A stretch of 64,000 bases of DNA from Rhinopomastus cyanomelas. Lineage: Eukaryota > Chordata > Aves > Bucerotiformes > Rhinopomastidae. The notes beneath the pieces were generated by a model that saw nothing but the letters and a program-made list of their open reading frames with translations, made no database searches and was not told where the DNA came from. A program made the translations under genes and the position numbers. Shown here one piece after another: positions 1 to 9,919 of the stretch; the first letter of the stretch is position 1; every line of letters starts with the position of its first letter. The stretch is from assembly GCA_013400115.1 (NCBI GenBank), contig VXBP01010397.1:124441-188440 (forward strand), read 5' to 3'.

Positions 1-581
1 AGAACCCTAAGACTCTGACTGCATGACTTCAGACTATGTGGTCCCTGAACCCTGTGTTGCACGGGCACCCCACAAAAGCCTGTTGTGCTCCTAAGGCTGT
101 TTCCACACTAAGACATTTGTCACTCTAACATGTGAGCATGGTGCAAAGAAAACTTGAATCTGGGCTCTGGAAGAACCTAATCACAACTACACTAAACACA
201 TGATTCATGTTGCTTTACTTCATTTTGGGGGGAAAAAAATACACCAATTTGTGGTTGAAATAACACCCCCCATGTGAAAAAAAGTCCAGCTGACACTGAC
301 CAACAGTTAGGTGAGCAACGTCTTTAATGTCAAAGGCCAGCAAATTTGAGGACAAGAAGATCTGGGATAGGTTTTGAAGGGTAGACAGAGACTGCTTGCT
401 AAAACACCCACTAAAATCATATGGGTTTCTCCAAGAACAAAATAGTACATTATATTCAAGAGGTTATGTTCACTTTGGAAGCAAACTGATGCTGAAGTCT
501 TCATTTGCCTTCCATGGAGCCAAACTGAAGTCAAACTTGCAACCTTTCTGCTGTCGGTGGGCCCAGCTGAGAAAAAGTGCA

Positions 582-696
582 CCAAGGAAAGACTGGATGT
601 GGCACTTAGCGCCATGACCTAGCCGGAGCGGTGATGTTAGGTCATAGGATGATCTCTGATATCTTTTCCAGCCTCAATAGTTCTGCGATTCTTTGA
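582..696 (+). mobile_element. CR1 LINE, 3'-terminal fragment
   Basis: Extreme 3' end of a CR1 non-LTR retrotransposon in sense orientation. It begins in the last codons of ORF2, where one frame reads a DVALSAM-like ending also seen in the copies at 839-1206 and 5741-6550. It then runs into a degraded form of the 3' untranslated region (a GATGATCT core, then TTTTCCAGCCTCAATAG) and a decayed tail near 680-696. About 115 bp remain of an element several kb long. Substitutions in the tail suggest an old copy. Confidence 0.7.
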
Positions 697-838
697 AAAG
701 CCTATGGGCTTCTTCCCAGTTCTCTACATCCCTTTCTACAGTCACCAACACTGATCAGGTTTCACACACATTGTGAACAGGCTGGAAGGCATTCAAGAGC
801 TCAGAAAAGCACTTTGAGAGAGTCATAAGGGTGCAGTG

Positions 839-1206
839 TATCACAGTATCACAGTATCACAGTATTATCAAGGTTGGAAGAGACCTCATAGATCATCAAG
901 TCCAACCTGTCACCACAGAGCTCAAGGCTAGACCATGGCACCAAGTGCCACGTCCAATCGTGCCTTGAACAGCTCCAGAGTTGGCGACTCCACCACCTCC
1001 CTGGGCAGGCCATTCCAGTGGCCAATGACTCTCTCGGTGAAGAACTTTCTCCTCACCTCAAGCCTAAATTTCCCCTGGCGGAGCTTGAGGCTGTGTCCTC
1101 TTGTTCTGGTGCTGGCTGCCTGAGAGAAGAGAGCAACCTCCTCCTGGCCACAACCACCCCTCAGGTAGTTGTAGACAGCAATAAGGTCTCCCCTGAGAGT
1201 GTATCT
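839..1206 (-). mobile_element. CR1 LINE, 3' end with ATACTGTG-type tail
   Basis: Antisense 5'-truncated CR1. On the plus strand it starts with three TATCACAG units and a broken fourth, which is the 8-bp 3' tail repeat read backwards. Then comes the conserved 3' region (AGAGACCTCATAGATCATC). The minus strand from about 1206 down to 930 is open through the ORF2 C-terminus: it carries LRGDLIAVYNYL, then a KFFTERVIGHWNGLPREVVE block, and ends in LDVALGAMV. The frame stays open past the 5' truncation into unrelated sequence, so the upstream part of that open frame is not CR1. It shares its tail class with the copy at 26012-26153. Confidence 0.93.
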
Positions 1207-1573
1207 GGAAGAGCAATGATGGTGACCACCTCTTAAACCATTCACACTGTTACAGCTTCTAGCATGTTTTTGTCTTGGGTCAAAATCTCTTGCTCTGGGC
1301 AAAGAGATCAGAGAATTTATGCACAAAGGGGTCCATGACAAAGAGCACCAGACACAAATAAATAGGGAAGCATCAGTAAACATTGCATCATGCTTTAACT
1401 GTAATCCTCAGCAACAAAGGTTACCTAAAATAAACTAAACCCCAGGACTTCACTCAGTTGTTTCCTAAGAAGGAATTAAATATAATCCTATTCAATAAGA
1501 ACACACCATACTTTCATTTCAGAAGCTCTGGTTCTGTTTCCCATCCTCAGCAATATGATGGTGTACAAGCGAA

Positions 1574-1640
1574 TTGCTCTCTGCCTGAGTTTCCCCATCT
1601 TTTACACGGCTTTAGGAATAAAATACTTGCACGTGACCTT
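1574..1640 (+). repeat. possible ancient MIR-like SINE relic
   Basis: The segment resembles the well-known MIR core and tail: CTCTCTGCCTGAGTTTCCCC, then ATCTTTTACA and an AATAAAATACTTGC stretch. The match is by eye to the remembered MIR pattern (cctcagtttccccatctgtaaaatg). Only about 65 bp are convincing, and a profile search would be needed to confirm it. Confidence 0.4.
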
Positions 1641-1915
1641 TTGTACGTGTGCTGTCATCACCGACAGCAATAAAGAACTAACCAAGCTCTGCTCCAAATG
1701 GAAACAAAGCCGATAAAACTTGCCACAGTGTGAACTCAACTTACGAATCCTGCATTTCTGTTTTAAGAAACTCAATGCATTAACAGATTTTGAAAAGAAA
1801 GTGGTACTCCTTGATCTCATTGTGAGATAAAGCAAATAATGACAAATAATATGAATAATAATAGCAACAGGACCCTAAATAACATCTCCAGTTTCTAGCA
1901 AAACAGAGGAGAGTA

Positions 1916-2375
1916 ACACAGAACCACACAATATTAGGGATTGGAAGGGACCTTGGAAGATCATCTAGTCCAATCCTCCCACCATAGCAGAATCCCCTAG
2001 ATCAAGTCACACAGGAACACATCCAGGTGGGTTTTAAACATCTCCAGAGAAGGAGACTCCACAACTACCCTGGGCAGCCCGTTCCAGTGCTCTGTCGCCC
2101 TCACCGTGAAGAAGTTCCTCCTCATATTGGTGTTCAGCCTCCTATGTTCTAGCTTACACCCATTGCCCCTTGTCCTATCATTAGATGACACTGAGAAAAG
2201 ACTGGGTCCATCCTTCTGATGCTCACCCTTCACATATTTACAAACATTAATGAGGTCACCCCTCAGTCTCCTTTTCTCCAAGCTACAGAGATTCAGCTGC
2301 CTCAGCCTTTCCTTCATCATCCTCGTTGCTCTACTCTGGACTCCCTCCCACAGCTTCATGTTCTTCTTGAACTGA
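1916..2375 (-). mobile_element. CR1 LINE, 3' end (LCDLI subgroup), antisense arm of head-to-head pair
   Basis: Antisense CR1 truncated at its 5' side near 2375. The minus strand is open from about 2359 to 1997 and encodes the ORF2 C-terminus: a block like RLRQLNLCSLEKRRLRGDLI, then DRTRGNGCKLEHRR, FFTVRATEHWNGLPRVVVE and a final LDVFLCDLI, followed by a stop. The 3' untranslated region (AATCCCTAATATT on the minus strand) and a degraded tail follow to 1916. It belongs to the same subgroup as the copies at 2434, 9920, 18484 and 49634. The uninterrupted frame suggests moderate age. A sense copy begins about 60 bp away at 2434. Confidence 0.94.
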
Positions 2376-2403
2376 GGTGAGACAAAACTTGAAATTTCAG
2401 TAA

Positions 2404-2432
2404 GTTATCAGGTTAGTTGATAACCTGATAAC
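2404..2432. repeat. perfect 12-bp inverted repeat with 5-nt loop
   Basis: GTTATCAGGTTA at 2404-2415 is exactly reverse-complemented by TAACCTGATAAC at 2421-2432, with GTTGA between. It lies in the short non-CR1 spacer separating two head-to-head CR1 fragments and could extrude as a small cruciform or hairpin. Confidence 0.9.
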
Positions 2433-2433
2433 T

Positions 2434-2595
2434 CCATGGGTGTTGTGGAGTCTCCTTCTCTGGAGATGTTTAAAACCTGCCTGGATATGTTCCTGTGCGA
2501 TTTGGTCTAGGTGATTCTGCTCTGGCAGGGGGATTGGACTAGATCTTTCGAGGTCCCTTCCAATCCCTAATGTTCTGTGAGTCAGTGATTCTGTG
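2434..2595 (+). mobile_element. CR1 LINE, 3'-terminal fragment, sense arm of head-to-head pair
   Basis: Sense CR1 beginning in the ORF2 C-terminus (GTTGTGGAGTCTCCTTCTCT) and running through the stop and 3' untranslated region to an ATTCTGTG-type tail. A 4-bp deletion removes GATG from the usual AGATGATCTTT block near 2544. It is closely similar to the end of the antisense copy at 1916-2375, so the two could pair over about 160 bp. Confidence 0.92.
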
Positions 2596-2598
2596 AAA

Positions 2599-5078
2599 AT
2601 GTCTACAGGTGAAAAGAAGAGCCATGGTAGTAATTTTCAGCTTTAAGACCTACAGGATGGTCGCACTGACCGCTCACACTCAACTAGGGGCGGATTCTTG
2701 AGGAGGCGAACACAATACTTTTACCATGTTCTAATAAACTGCATTAGTGTCTTCTGGATACTGATGAAAATCCAGAGATGAGACAGTGGACACAGATCTG
2801 CTGCATAAGTGACAAACACGTTCTTGTTTGCTTAAAAATGACCAAAAAGCAATTTCCTTCAAATCTTGCATACCTTTATGAATATTCAAATGACCATGTT
2901 AGCTTTAATTAACCAACGGTTTCCAAGAGTAATGCTGCTGTTACCCAGAATGATAAACTGGTCACAGAAATAATTCCTATTCTTTACCACAGCTCTTGGT
3001 CTATTTGCTGAGAAAATGATTGTAAACATCTGTCCTGACAGGTCACCGACTGTCAAATCCACAGTAACCTGCAGACATATTTACAGCTAAGGAGGTTTCC
3101 AAATGTAGAACGGTGTTCTGGGAGTGAACGGGCTAGCCGATTGCTCGTGAGTCACAGCTGAGAAATGCAGCGCAGGTATGAGCTCATAAAACCTTCACCA
3201 AGCTGCAGAAAGTAGATGTGGAAACCATATCACAGCAAAACCCTAGCGCCACATAAACGCGGTCTGAATAGCACCAGCTAATTGCAAGTTGGGGTTAGCC
3301 AGTAGAAGAGGACTCATCTCTGAACAGTAACACTGTGTGGAAATCAAATGGGAAACTGCAAGCCGTGAGGCTAAATAAGCTGTGCACAGAGTCACTGCTC
3401 CTCTTCACAAAAGACAGGAAAGAAAAGACGGGTTTCATTTCAGAGTGGAGTTCAGATTTTGGAAAACCATATTCGGGTCCTGACTCTGCCAGAAAAGATT
3501 CCCTCGCTAACACTGGGCAAGATCCTCTGAGAAGGTAATAGCCAAAATGGAGCCTTTTCTTGCTTCTCAAGTACCACTCTAATAAGGTTAGAGAGAAGCT
3601 TAGAGCATCGGGGCATCAAGACCAGAGAACCACCATCACAGCCAGGCCATCTATGTGCTCCAAAAGCAAGTTAAAATTCTTGGCTCCTAAGCAAACAAAT
3701 GTTCTTGCCAGATTGTTTCAGCAATGGAAACCTTTGGAGTGAGGAAGAGCTGGAACCAGTCACAGAGGTGTGAAGAGAGTTTGTAAACATGTCCTCCCAA
3801 TTACGTTGCCATTTATAGAGAGCCCAGCAGAGTGACTTGGGTAGCCGGCCAGCATAAACATGCACCATACATGTTATAAAAGCACAACACTGTGCTATGA
3901 AGTGCCAGCTAGAATTAGGAAACCAAAATTAGTTGCTCATATTGCTCTAGGAAGACTTTCTCCGAGATCTGGAGCTCAGCTCTAACAGCCCTATTTCAGT
4001 AATCACTGTGAGACAATACTCTCCCAGAATTATTTGAGGTCTGGAAAACCTGCTGTAGAGTGAAAGGAATAGAGGTTTCTTTTCCCACAGTGCGAGTTGA
4101 AACCCTTCGGATGCAGAGGAGAACATGAGGCATAAGAACAATATCAGAAGGCTTCCTGCTTCAGTTAATAGCATCACAGGCACAGCAAGGATTGCCTACC
4201 ACCTTCCTCTCCCCACTGCTTCGGCTGGCAATGAAGCACAGTGGGTTTGTTTTCCCTTTTACAAGCAGGGAGGGTCAAGCATTTCATGGCTACAAAGCAG
4301 TCCATCTTCTAATGCTTGAAACCACAACACTGAGCTTAGCTGTCTTCGTAACAAATGTTTCTCAACTCCTGCATTGCAAAACCTAGGTAAATAGGGCAGG
4401 AGAAGGGAGTGAGGGGTCAGAAAGTCAATCAAGTGGGTTTGGGAGGCATTGAAATGTTATTACAAACCAAGGCCAAGAAAATCTCACTGTTCTCCTCCCT
4501 GTATCACCTTCATCTCGAAGGTCAAATATTCACTGCCAAGATCTCAGAGAGCCTGAGCACAAACATGTGAGGCAGACTTCATCATCCTATCACCAGCAGA
4601 TATTTTCACTCTTACTTTTATAGAGAGTCACAAAAATGATTGACTTCTAGAAAGGGGTGGTGACCTGATGAGGCTGAGAAAAATGGATACTCGCTCAAAC
4701 AGGAACTAGGGGCTAGCCTGAGCCCCAACTAAGTGGACCGCCGTTAAATACGCTATGTATCTCCTACCGCTGAGATAACAATCCCACCTTTAAGCACTGT
4801 CATAACATTTTCATGGGTCTAATCACTGATATGAAATAGCACAAGCAATTAAGTAGGTTTCTGATTCCACTTGTTTATTGTTGGGTGTTTGGGGTATTTT
4901 TTAATTATGAGCTTCGTTATTAGTCAGACCAAAGTAAACATACAGACAAAGCTTTCCTACATGTAAACGGGGCTGAAAGAAAGTGCATTCCCCGCTCTCT
5001 GAGCAGCTGGCTACAGGGTCAGCGTGGTATAAAATCTGGGGTATTCTAATTCAGTAAAAGTCTGTGCGTTCACGGAGA
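2599..5078. other. non-coding tract, no gene recognised
   Basis: Open frames here are all under about 95 codons, overlap on opposite strands and show no recognisable family. A faint MIR-like patch is listed separately near 3470. Otherwise this is unique-looking sequence with no repeat that I can name. Confidence 0.6.
3470..3535 (+). repeat. possible MIR-like relic
   Basis: TTCGGGTCCTGACTCTGCCA followed about 30 bp later by CACTGGGCAAGATCCTC resembles the MIR central segment (gaatcctgactctgccac ... ttgggcaagtcac). It is short and degraded, so the call is tentative. Confidence 0.3.
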
Positions 5079-5079
5079 T

Positions 5080-5275
5080 CATAGAATCATAGAATCATTA
5101 CGGATCGGAAGGGACCTTGAAAGATCATNCCCCATTCTGATCCACCCCAGGATGCTGTTTGCCCTCTTGGCCACAAGAGCACATTGCTGGCTCATAGTCA
5201 TCCTGCTGTCCACCAGGACCCCCAAGTCCCTTTCCCCTACACTACACTCCAACAGGTCATTCTTACCCCAGATAC
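5080..5275 (-). mobile_element. CR1 LINE with ORF2 segment joined directly to 3' tail
   Basis: Antisense CR1. Positions 5080-5128 are the 3' tail and untranslated region (two TCATAGAA units, then GGGACCTTGAAAGATCAT). A single N stands at 5129. From 5130 to about 5275 the minus strand encodes a segment upstream of the normal ORF2 end: RDLGVLVDSRMTMSQQCALV, then AKRANSILGWIRMG. The roughly 500 bp that normally separate this block from the tail are absent, so this is either an internal deletion or a local assembly fault at the N. Its 5' edge abuts the tail of the next CR1 at 5277. Confidence 0.88.
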
Positions 5276-5276
5276 T

Positions 5277-5740
5277 CATAGAATCACAGAATGTTTTAGG
5301 ATGGAAGGGACCTCTGGAGGTCATCTAGTCCAACCTGCCTACACAGTAACAACTCTACCTAGGTCAGGTCTCTCAGAGCCTCATTAAAGCTGACCTTAAA
5401 CAACGCCAGGGATGGGGCCCCCACCACCTCCCCAGGCAGCAACCACCCTCATACTGAAAACCCTTTTTCTAATATCCAGACTAAACCTATCCTTTCCCAG
5501 CTTGAATCCATTGCTCTTTGTCCCGTCCTGTCTGTACAAACCCTCTTGAGGATGCCTTTCCCTGCCTTCAGGTAGGCCCCCCTCAGGTACTGGCAAGTCA
5601 AAAGAAGGTCCACTTTGAGCCTTCTTTTTTCCAGGCTGAACAGCCCCAACTCTCTCAGCCTGTCCTGATATGAGAGATGCTCTCTTCCCCTGATCATTTG
5701 AGTGGCCCTCCTCTGGATGTGCTCCAGTATGTCTACATCC
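5277..5740 (-). mobile_element. CR1 LINE, 3' half of an element split by a nested CR1
   Basis: Antisense CR1 3' end. It starts on the plus strand with CATAGAATCACAGAATG (tail), then GGAAGGGACCTCTGGAGGTC. The minus strand encodes the ORF2 C-terminal region: DVDILEHIQRRATQMIRGRE, then LRELGLFSLEKRRLKVDLLL and a decayed final block with frame disruptions near 5400-5460. CR1 identity in this orientation stops at 5740, right after CTACATCC. The missing next codons (sense: QHKKD before VDILE) are found at 6549-6570, on the far side of the sense CR1 at 5741-6550. I therefore read 5277-5740 and 6549-7335 as one element. Confidence 0.9.
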
Positions 5741-6550
5741 CCAGCAACACTACAGGCTTGGAGAAGAGTGGCTGGNAAGTGACCCTGAATTTTCATCTCT
5801 TTGTGTGCTTAGGTCTTTCACCAAAGAAAAGCAAGTTTAGTCTGGCAAAATTTGTCAAACCCACAATATTCTGGGAGTACTGGAAGGACCTGGGGGTGTT
5901 GATTGATAGCCGGCTGAACATGAGCCAGCAGTGTGCTCAGGTGGCCAAGAAGGCCAATGGCATCCTGACCTGTATCAGAAACGGCGTGACCAGTAGGAGC
6001 AGGAAGGTGATTGTGCCCCTATTCTCTGCACTTGTGAGACCGCACCTCGAGCACTGTGTCCAGTTTTGGTCACCACAGTACAGGGAGGACATTGAGGTAC
6101 TGGAATGAGTCCAGAGAAGGGCAACCAAGTTGGTGAAGGGGCTGGAGGACATGCCCTATGAGGAGAGGCTGAGGGAGCTGGGGTTGTTTAGTCTGGAGAA
6201 GAGAAGACTGAGAGGGGACCTTATTGCCCTCTACAACTACCTTAAGGGAGGTTGTGGCAAGGCTGATATTGGTCTCTTCTCTCAAATTGGTGATGATAGG
6301 ACGAGGGAAAATGGCCTCAAGTTGCATCAGGGAAGGTTTAGACTGGATGTTAGAAAGAAATTCTTTACTGAGAGGGTGGTTAGGTGCTGGAATGGATTGC
6401 CCAGGGAGGTTGTGATGTCACCAACCCTTGAGGTGTTTAAGGAACAGGTGGATGCGGCGCTTGGGGTTATGGTCCAGCAGTTAGGCACTAGGAGAAAGGG
6501 CTGGACTTGATGACCCTGGAGGTCCTTTCCAGCCATGATGATTCTATGAT
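5741..6550 (+). mobile_element. CR1 LINE inserted in sense orientation inside an antisense CR1
   Basis: Sense CR1, 5'-truncated. CR1 identity begins with ACTACAGGCTTGGAGAAGAG and a GTGGCTGG block (5748-5775). It is broken by about 100 bp of non-CR1 sequence after an N at 5776, then resumes at 5877 with GGAAGGACCTGGGGGTGTTG. It continues to the end of ORF2, the 3' untranslated region and one ATTCTATG unit at 6541-6548. ATCC occurs at both edges (5737-5740 and 6549-6552), consistent with a short target duplication or microhomology. It belongs to the same C-terminal subgroup as 582-696 and 839-1206. Confidence 0.92.
5877..6510 (+). pseudogene. CR1 ORF2 C-terminal domain with one premature stop
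   Basis: This is the C-terminal part of the CR1 ORF2 polyprotein, the region downstream of the reverse transcriptase. It reads in one frame except for a single stop. In order: KDLGVLIDSRLNMSQQCAQV, then SALVRPHLEHCVQFWSPQY, a stop at 6106-6108, then QRRATKLVKGLEDMPYEERL, LRELGLFSLEKRRLRGDLI, KKFFTERVVRCWNGLPREVV and DAALGVMV. The stop TGA stands where other CR1 copies have an arginine codon (LERVQRR), so a CpG transition CGA to TGA is the simplest cause. The reverse-transcriptase and endonuclease domains are absent, so the fragment cannot support transposition. One stop in about 210 codons marks it as one of the better-preserved copies here. Confidence 0.9.
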
Positions 6551-7335
6551 CCTTCTTGTGCTGGGGGCTCCAGAACTGGACACAATACTCCAGGTGAGGT
6601 CTCACCAGCGCAGAGTAGAGGGGCAGAATCACCTCTCTTGATCTACTGGCCACGGTTCTTTTGATGCATCCCAGAACGTGATTTGCCTTCTGGGCTGCAA
6701 TTGCACACTGGTGGCTCATGTCCAATTTTTCACCCACCAGTATCCCCAAGTTCTTTCCATAGGATTGTTTCCAATAGATCCTCTCCCAGACAGTACTGAT
6801 AATGCTGGTTACCCCAGTCCAGTTGCAGGACTCTGCATTTGGCCTTGTTGAGCCTCATAATGTTGATCTGGGCCCACCTCTCCAGTCTATCCAGGTCCCT
6901 CTGGAGGCATCTTGGCCCTCAGGCATATCAACTGCACACTCCAGCGTGGTATCATCCACAGACTTGCTGGGGGTGCACTCAATGCCTCCATCAATGTCAT
7001 TTATGAATATACTGAACAATACTGTCCCACCATTCATCACCTTCCTCCATCTGGACATCAAGCCATTGACAATCACTCTCTGGAGGCGACCACCCAGCCA
7101 GTTCTTTGTCCACTGAATAGTCTACCCATCGAACCCATAAATCTCCAACTTGGAGATAAGGATGTTGTGGTGGACCATGTGAAAGGCCTTGCAGAAATCC
7201 AGATAGATGGCATCCATAGGTTTTCCTTTGTCAACTGATGCAGTCATTTCATTGTAGAAGGCCACTAGGTTGGTTATTGACAGGCTCTAGTAAATAAGTG
7301 CTGGCTACTTAGGATTACCTCCCTGTCCTCCATAA
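6549..7335 (-). mobile_element. CR1 LINE, 5' half of the split element, with decayed reverse transcriptase
   Basis: Antisense CR1 continuing the element at 5277-5740. From 6549 upward the minus strand encodes, in reverse map order, SALVRPHLEYCVQFWSPQHK (about 6560-6620), KANHVLGCIKRTVASRSREV (6620-6690) and MGILVGEKLDMSHQCA (6700-6749). Beyond this lies the reverse-transcriptase end with VDDTTLECAVDMPEG near 6905-6956. Family members carry FADDT there; here the first two positions read S and V, but both aspartates (codons at 6951-6956) remain. Frame changes occur between blocks, so no full frame survives. Similarity fades near 7335 after a CACCTCCCTGTCCTCC-like stretch. Confidence 0.88.
6855..7076 (-). 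pseudogene. CR1 reverse-transcriptase fragment, mutated active-site motif
   Basis: Open minus-strand segment of about 73 codons inside the split CR1. It matches the reverse-transcriptase palm around motif C: GGTVLFSIFINDIDGGIECT, then SKSVDDTTLECAVDMPEG. In active CR1 copies the motif is FADD. Here the two aspartates are kept but the preceding F and A are S and V. The frame is lost beyond DWRGGPRSTL. It is non-functional because both ends are lost. Confidence 0.8.
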
Positions 7336-7670
7336 TCCTGTACAGCAAAACCACAGCCTTGAAGAAGTGTCCAGCTTTATCCCGCAAGAGCAAGAGAAGA
7401 AACATCAACAGATAATGATGACTAAGATGGGATGTCTGACAACCAGCAGCACTGGGAGCTGCCCAGTAAATTTCCAAGAAACTAGATAACACTCTACCAA
7501 CAAAAAGGAACAGAAGCACTGATGTGTTTTAAGAGCAAGGAGGGAATCAGCCAGCTACAAGCATCCTGCAAACATCCAGTTGGAGTAAACAAAACTGAGG
7601 GGGGCATTGCTTCTCGCCTAGGGAAATTTGACCCCAACCTTTAATAATGTCTTCACATTTCACAAGTCTT

Positions 7671-7735
7671 AATAACAACTTGTGTTCACATAATGTCTTT
7701 CATCCTGGAGCAACCCAAAGTGCTTTACAAGTGAC
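7671..7735 (+). repeat. possible ancient amniote SINE relic
   Basis: ATAATGTCTTTCATCCTGGA followed by CCCAAAGTGCTTTACAAGTG resembles an old amniote interspersed repeat motif (tttcatcc ... aaagcactttacaa). It is short and degraded, and I recognise it only by pattern. Confidence 0.3.
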
Positions 7736-9919
7736 TTGCCAAATTGTACAGCCATATTCATGCCCTCAGCCACTTCAAGCTTGAACACTGGTTGCCATTG
7801 GCAAGGTTTTCTATGTTCCAATACTATTTCTCTAGGCTATTGCTGGTATTTCTTTGTTTTCTTTTATTAGTAAATTTGATAGGATGGGGAGGGAGCAGGT
7901 TCTTTCTTAAGGGCAGCTACATAGCTAATAATTTTTGGGGGTCAGGAAGAAGTAGTGTCATGTCATCCTAACACAAAAAATATCAGTTTTGCTTCCCAAA
8001 TGAAAACTAAAAAAAAAAAAAGAAAAACACTTGAAGAAAGCACTGAGTGTTTCATTTGCTATTAAAAAAACCATGGTATTTTTAAAGTTTTCTGAAGTTG
8101 ACTCAGTTGCAAAACAAGTCAGATTTAAGTTAGCACATGGGGAAAAAAAAACATTTTAACTCCAAAAATGTACTTCTCTTTTGGACAAAACTTTATAGAA
8201 TAAGGAAATCCACTTCACCTGGTGTTTTTCTCTGACAGGAACTCCCAGCATCCTGTGGCCACAGGATTCATAGCATCTGTACTGTGTGCAAAAGTACCTT
8301 GCTTTGATCGTTTACCAATTGTTTACAAACTAGTTACCAGTTTGTCTCTGGGAAATTTCTTAGAAGCAGAAGACATTGAACAAAAGACTGCACAAACATT
8401 CCTTACCCACCATCGCCACACCAGTAACCGCGTTGCCACACGGAAGCACCTCCGTTTGCATCATCTCTCTACCTCCAGAAGTGCTGCGCAATTCCTTCGA
8501 GTCCTTCCTCGTTCCTGAGGAGCTACAGTCTTGTAGGAGGCTGAACCATACAACCAAATGTATAGAAGGGATTCTGGGGCCGAGCACATTCTGTTTAGGC
8601 ATCTTAGGCCAACCTTCCCACACCACTGGCATAAATCGGTACCTAGACAGAGAATCTTATTTAACCCCCTACAGTAGCAAGCGTGTCCTACTGGACATGA
8701 GGGATCACAGAAGACATGCACTGCAGGGAACATATTATGAATCCAAAAGTGCCACAGGCCTATGTATAGGAACATGATTCAATCTCCAGTATCTTCTTCT
8801 TAGGATAGATTTTATCAAAAATTTTTCCTCTTGCTACAAACAAGACTAATGAAGCTTATAATCCTCTGGTGAATTTACAAGAGAAGGTGACATACCTTAA
8901 AAAGTCTTGCCAGCTTCCCCAGGTGCTGAGCACAGGAGATGCTTCCTCACACTTCTGAAGCAGAGATGATGAAAGGTAACCAACCTATAAAATGGAAAGG
9001 AAAAGTCTTATCCCAATTCCTCCTTTAAAAAAATTAAATTCAGAGGTGTTGAGAAACACACTGAGCAGTGTGCAAAGTAGAAACAGCTCATTCATCCAGC
9101 CTTTGCAAGCAGCTGGGCTTAAGCTGAATGGGCTTTTGCTGTGCTCTTTGTGTAATGACATATTATAAAAATGTTACTAGAGGCCAAATTTAAGCATAGC
9201 AAGAGCAAAAAAATCCTGAAATATTGACGATAAGTCGGCACCCTGAGAAATTAGATTTTTCAGCCTACCGCTGTGCATTGCTGTGAACTCTTGGATCTTT
9301 TCCTCTAGTCATTAGGCAGTTCAGAGTAACAGGGTAATTGAAAACTGAACTGAAAAAACCATACCCCACCTTAATTCCTTTGAGTGCAGTATTCTCCTGC
9401 TTTCTTTTTTGAATTCAGCTGGCCAGACAGGCCTTAGTTTTAGGGCAGTTGGCACACAGCAGAGGAGCATCACATTCTAGAAGTTGTTCGTCACAAAAAG
9501 AATTTCCTCTGACTTTTTTCATGTTTTATGTCAACACAGAGTTAATAAGAGGATTGGTTCGAAGAGGAGTGACCAACCCCAAGTACAAGCTGGAAACACA
9601 GGAGTACTGAAAAACTGCTGCAAAACATTAAAAAATGCTTTTTACCTCAATCACAACCCTTTTACTTTAAGTCTCACATATGAAGAAAGGCAGAGTCCAT
9701 CTTCGGATCCCTTCCTACTTGGTCTGCTGTGAAGGTTTACTCACTGAGGCTTTAGATGGCCAACTTAAGGCACCTGCCCTTGCTCACACAGATGATATGT
9801 GTCCTAATCAGCAGCTATAGTGGTGAGAGGCTTAAAGATAAATCTTAAGACAATAGCTAACAACCAAAAATCCCAAATAACAGGTGTTTCCAAAAAGCTG
9901 AGTTTCATCTCGCTGTACT
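7736..9919. other. non-coding tract, no gene recognised
   Basis: AT-leaning sequence with poly-A runs near 8010-8030 and 8140. Small overlapping frames on both strands at 8222-8777 reach 133 codons but show no family signature and no consistent splice context. I see no gene or named repeat. Confidence 0.55.

Noticed and set aside
839..870. TATCACAG units as a satellite or CRISPR-like array
   Set aside because: They are the 8-bp tail repeat of an antisense CR1, contiguous with its 3' region, with no spacers.
928..1383. 151-codon minus-strand frame as a host gene
   Set aside because: Its C-terminal two thirds are CR1 ORF2; the rest is read-through into flanking sequence beyond the CR1 truncation.
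1916..2595. Single CR1 insertion inverted by twin priming
   Set aside because: Twin priming would leave one 3' tail; here both arms carry their own tail, so two insertions are needed.
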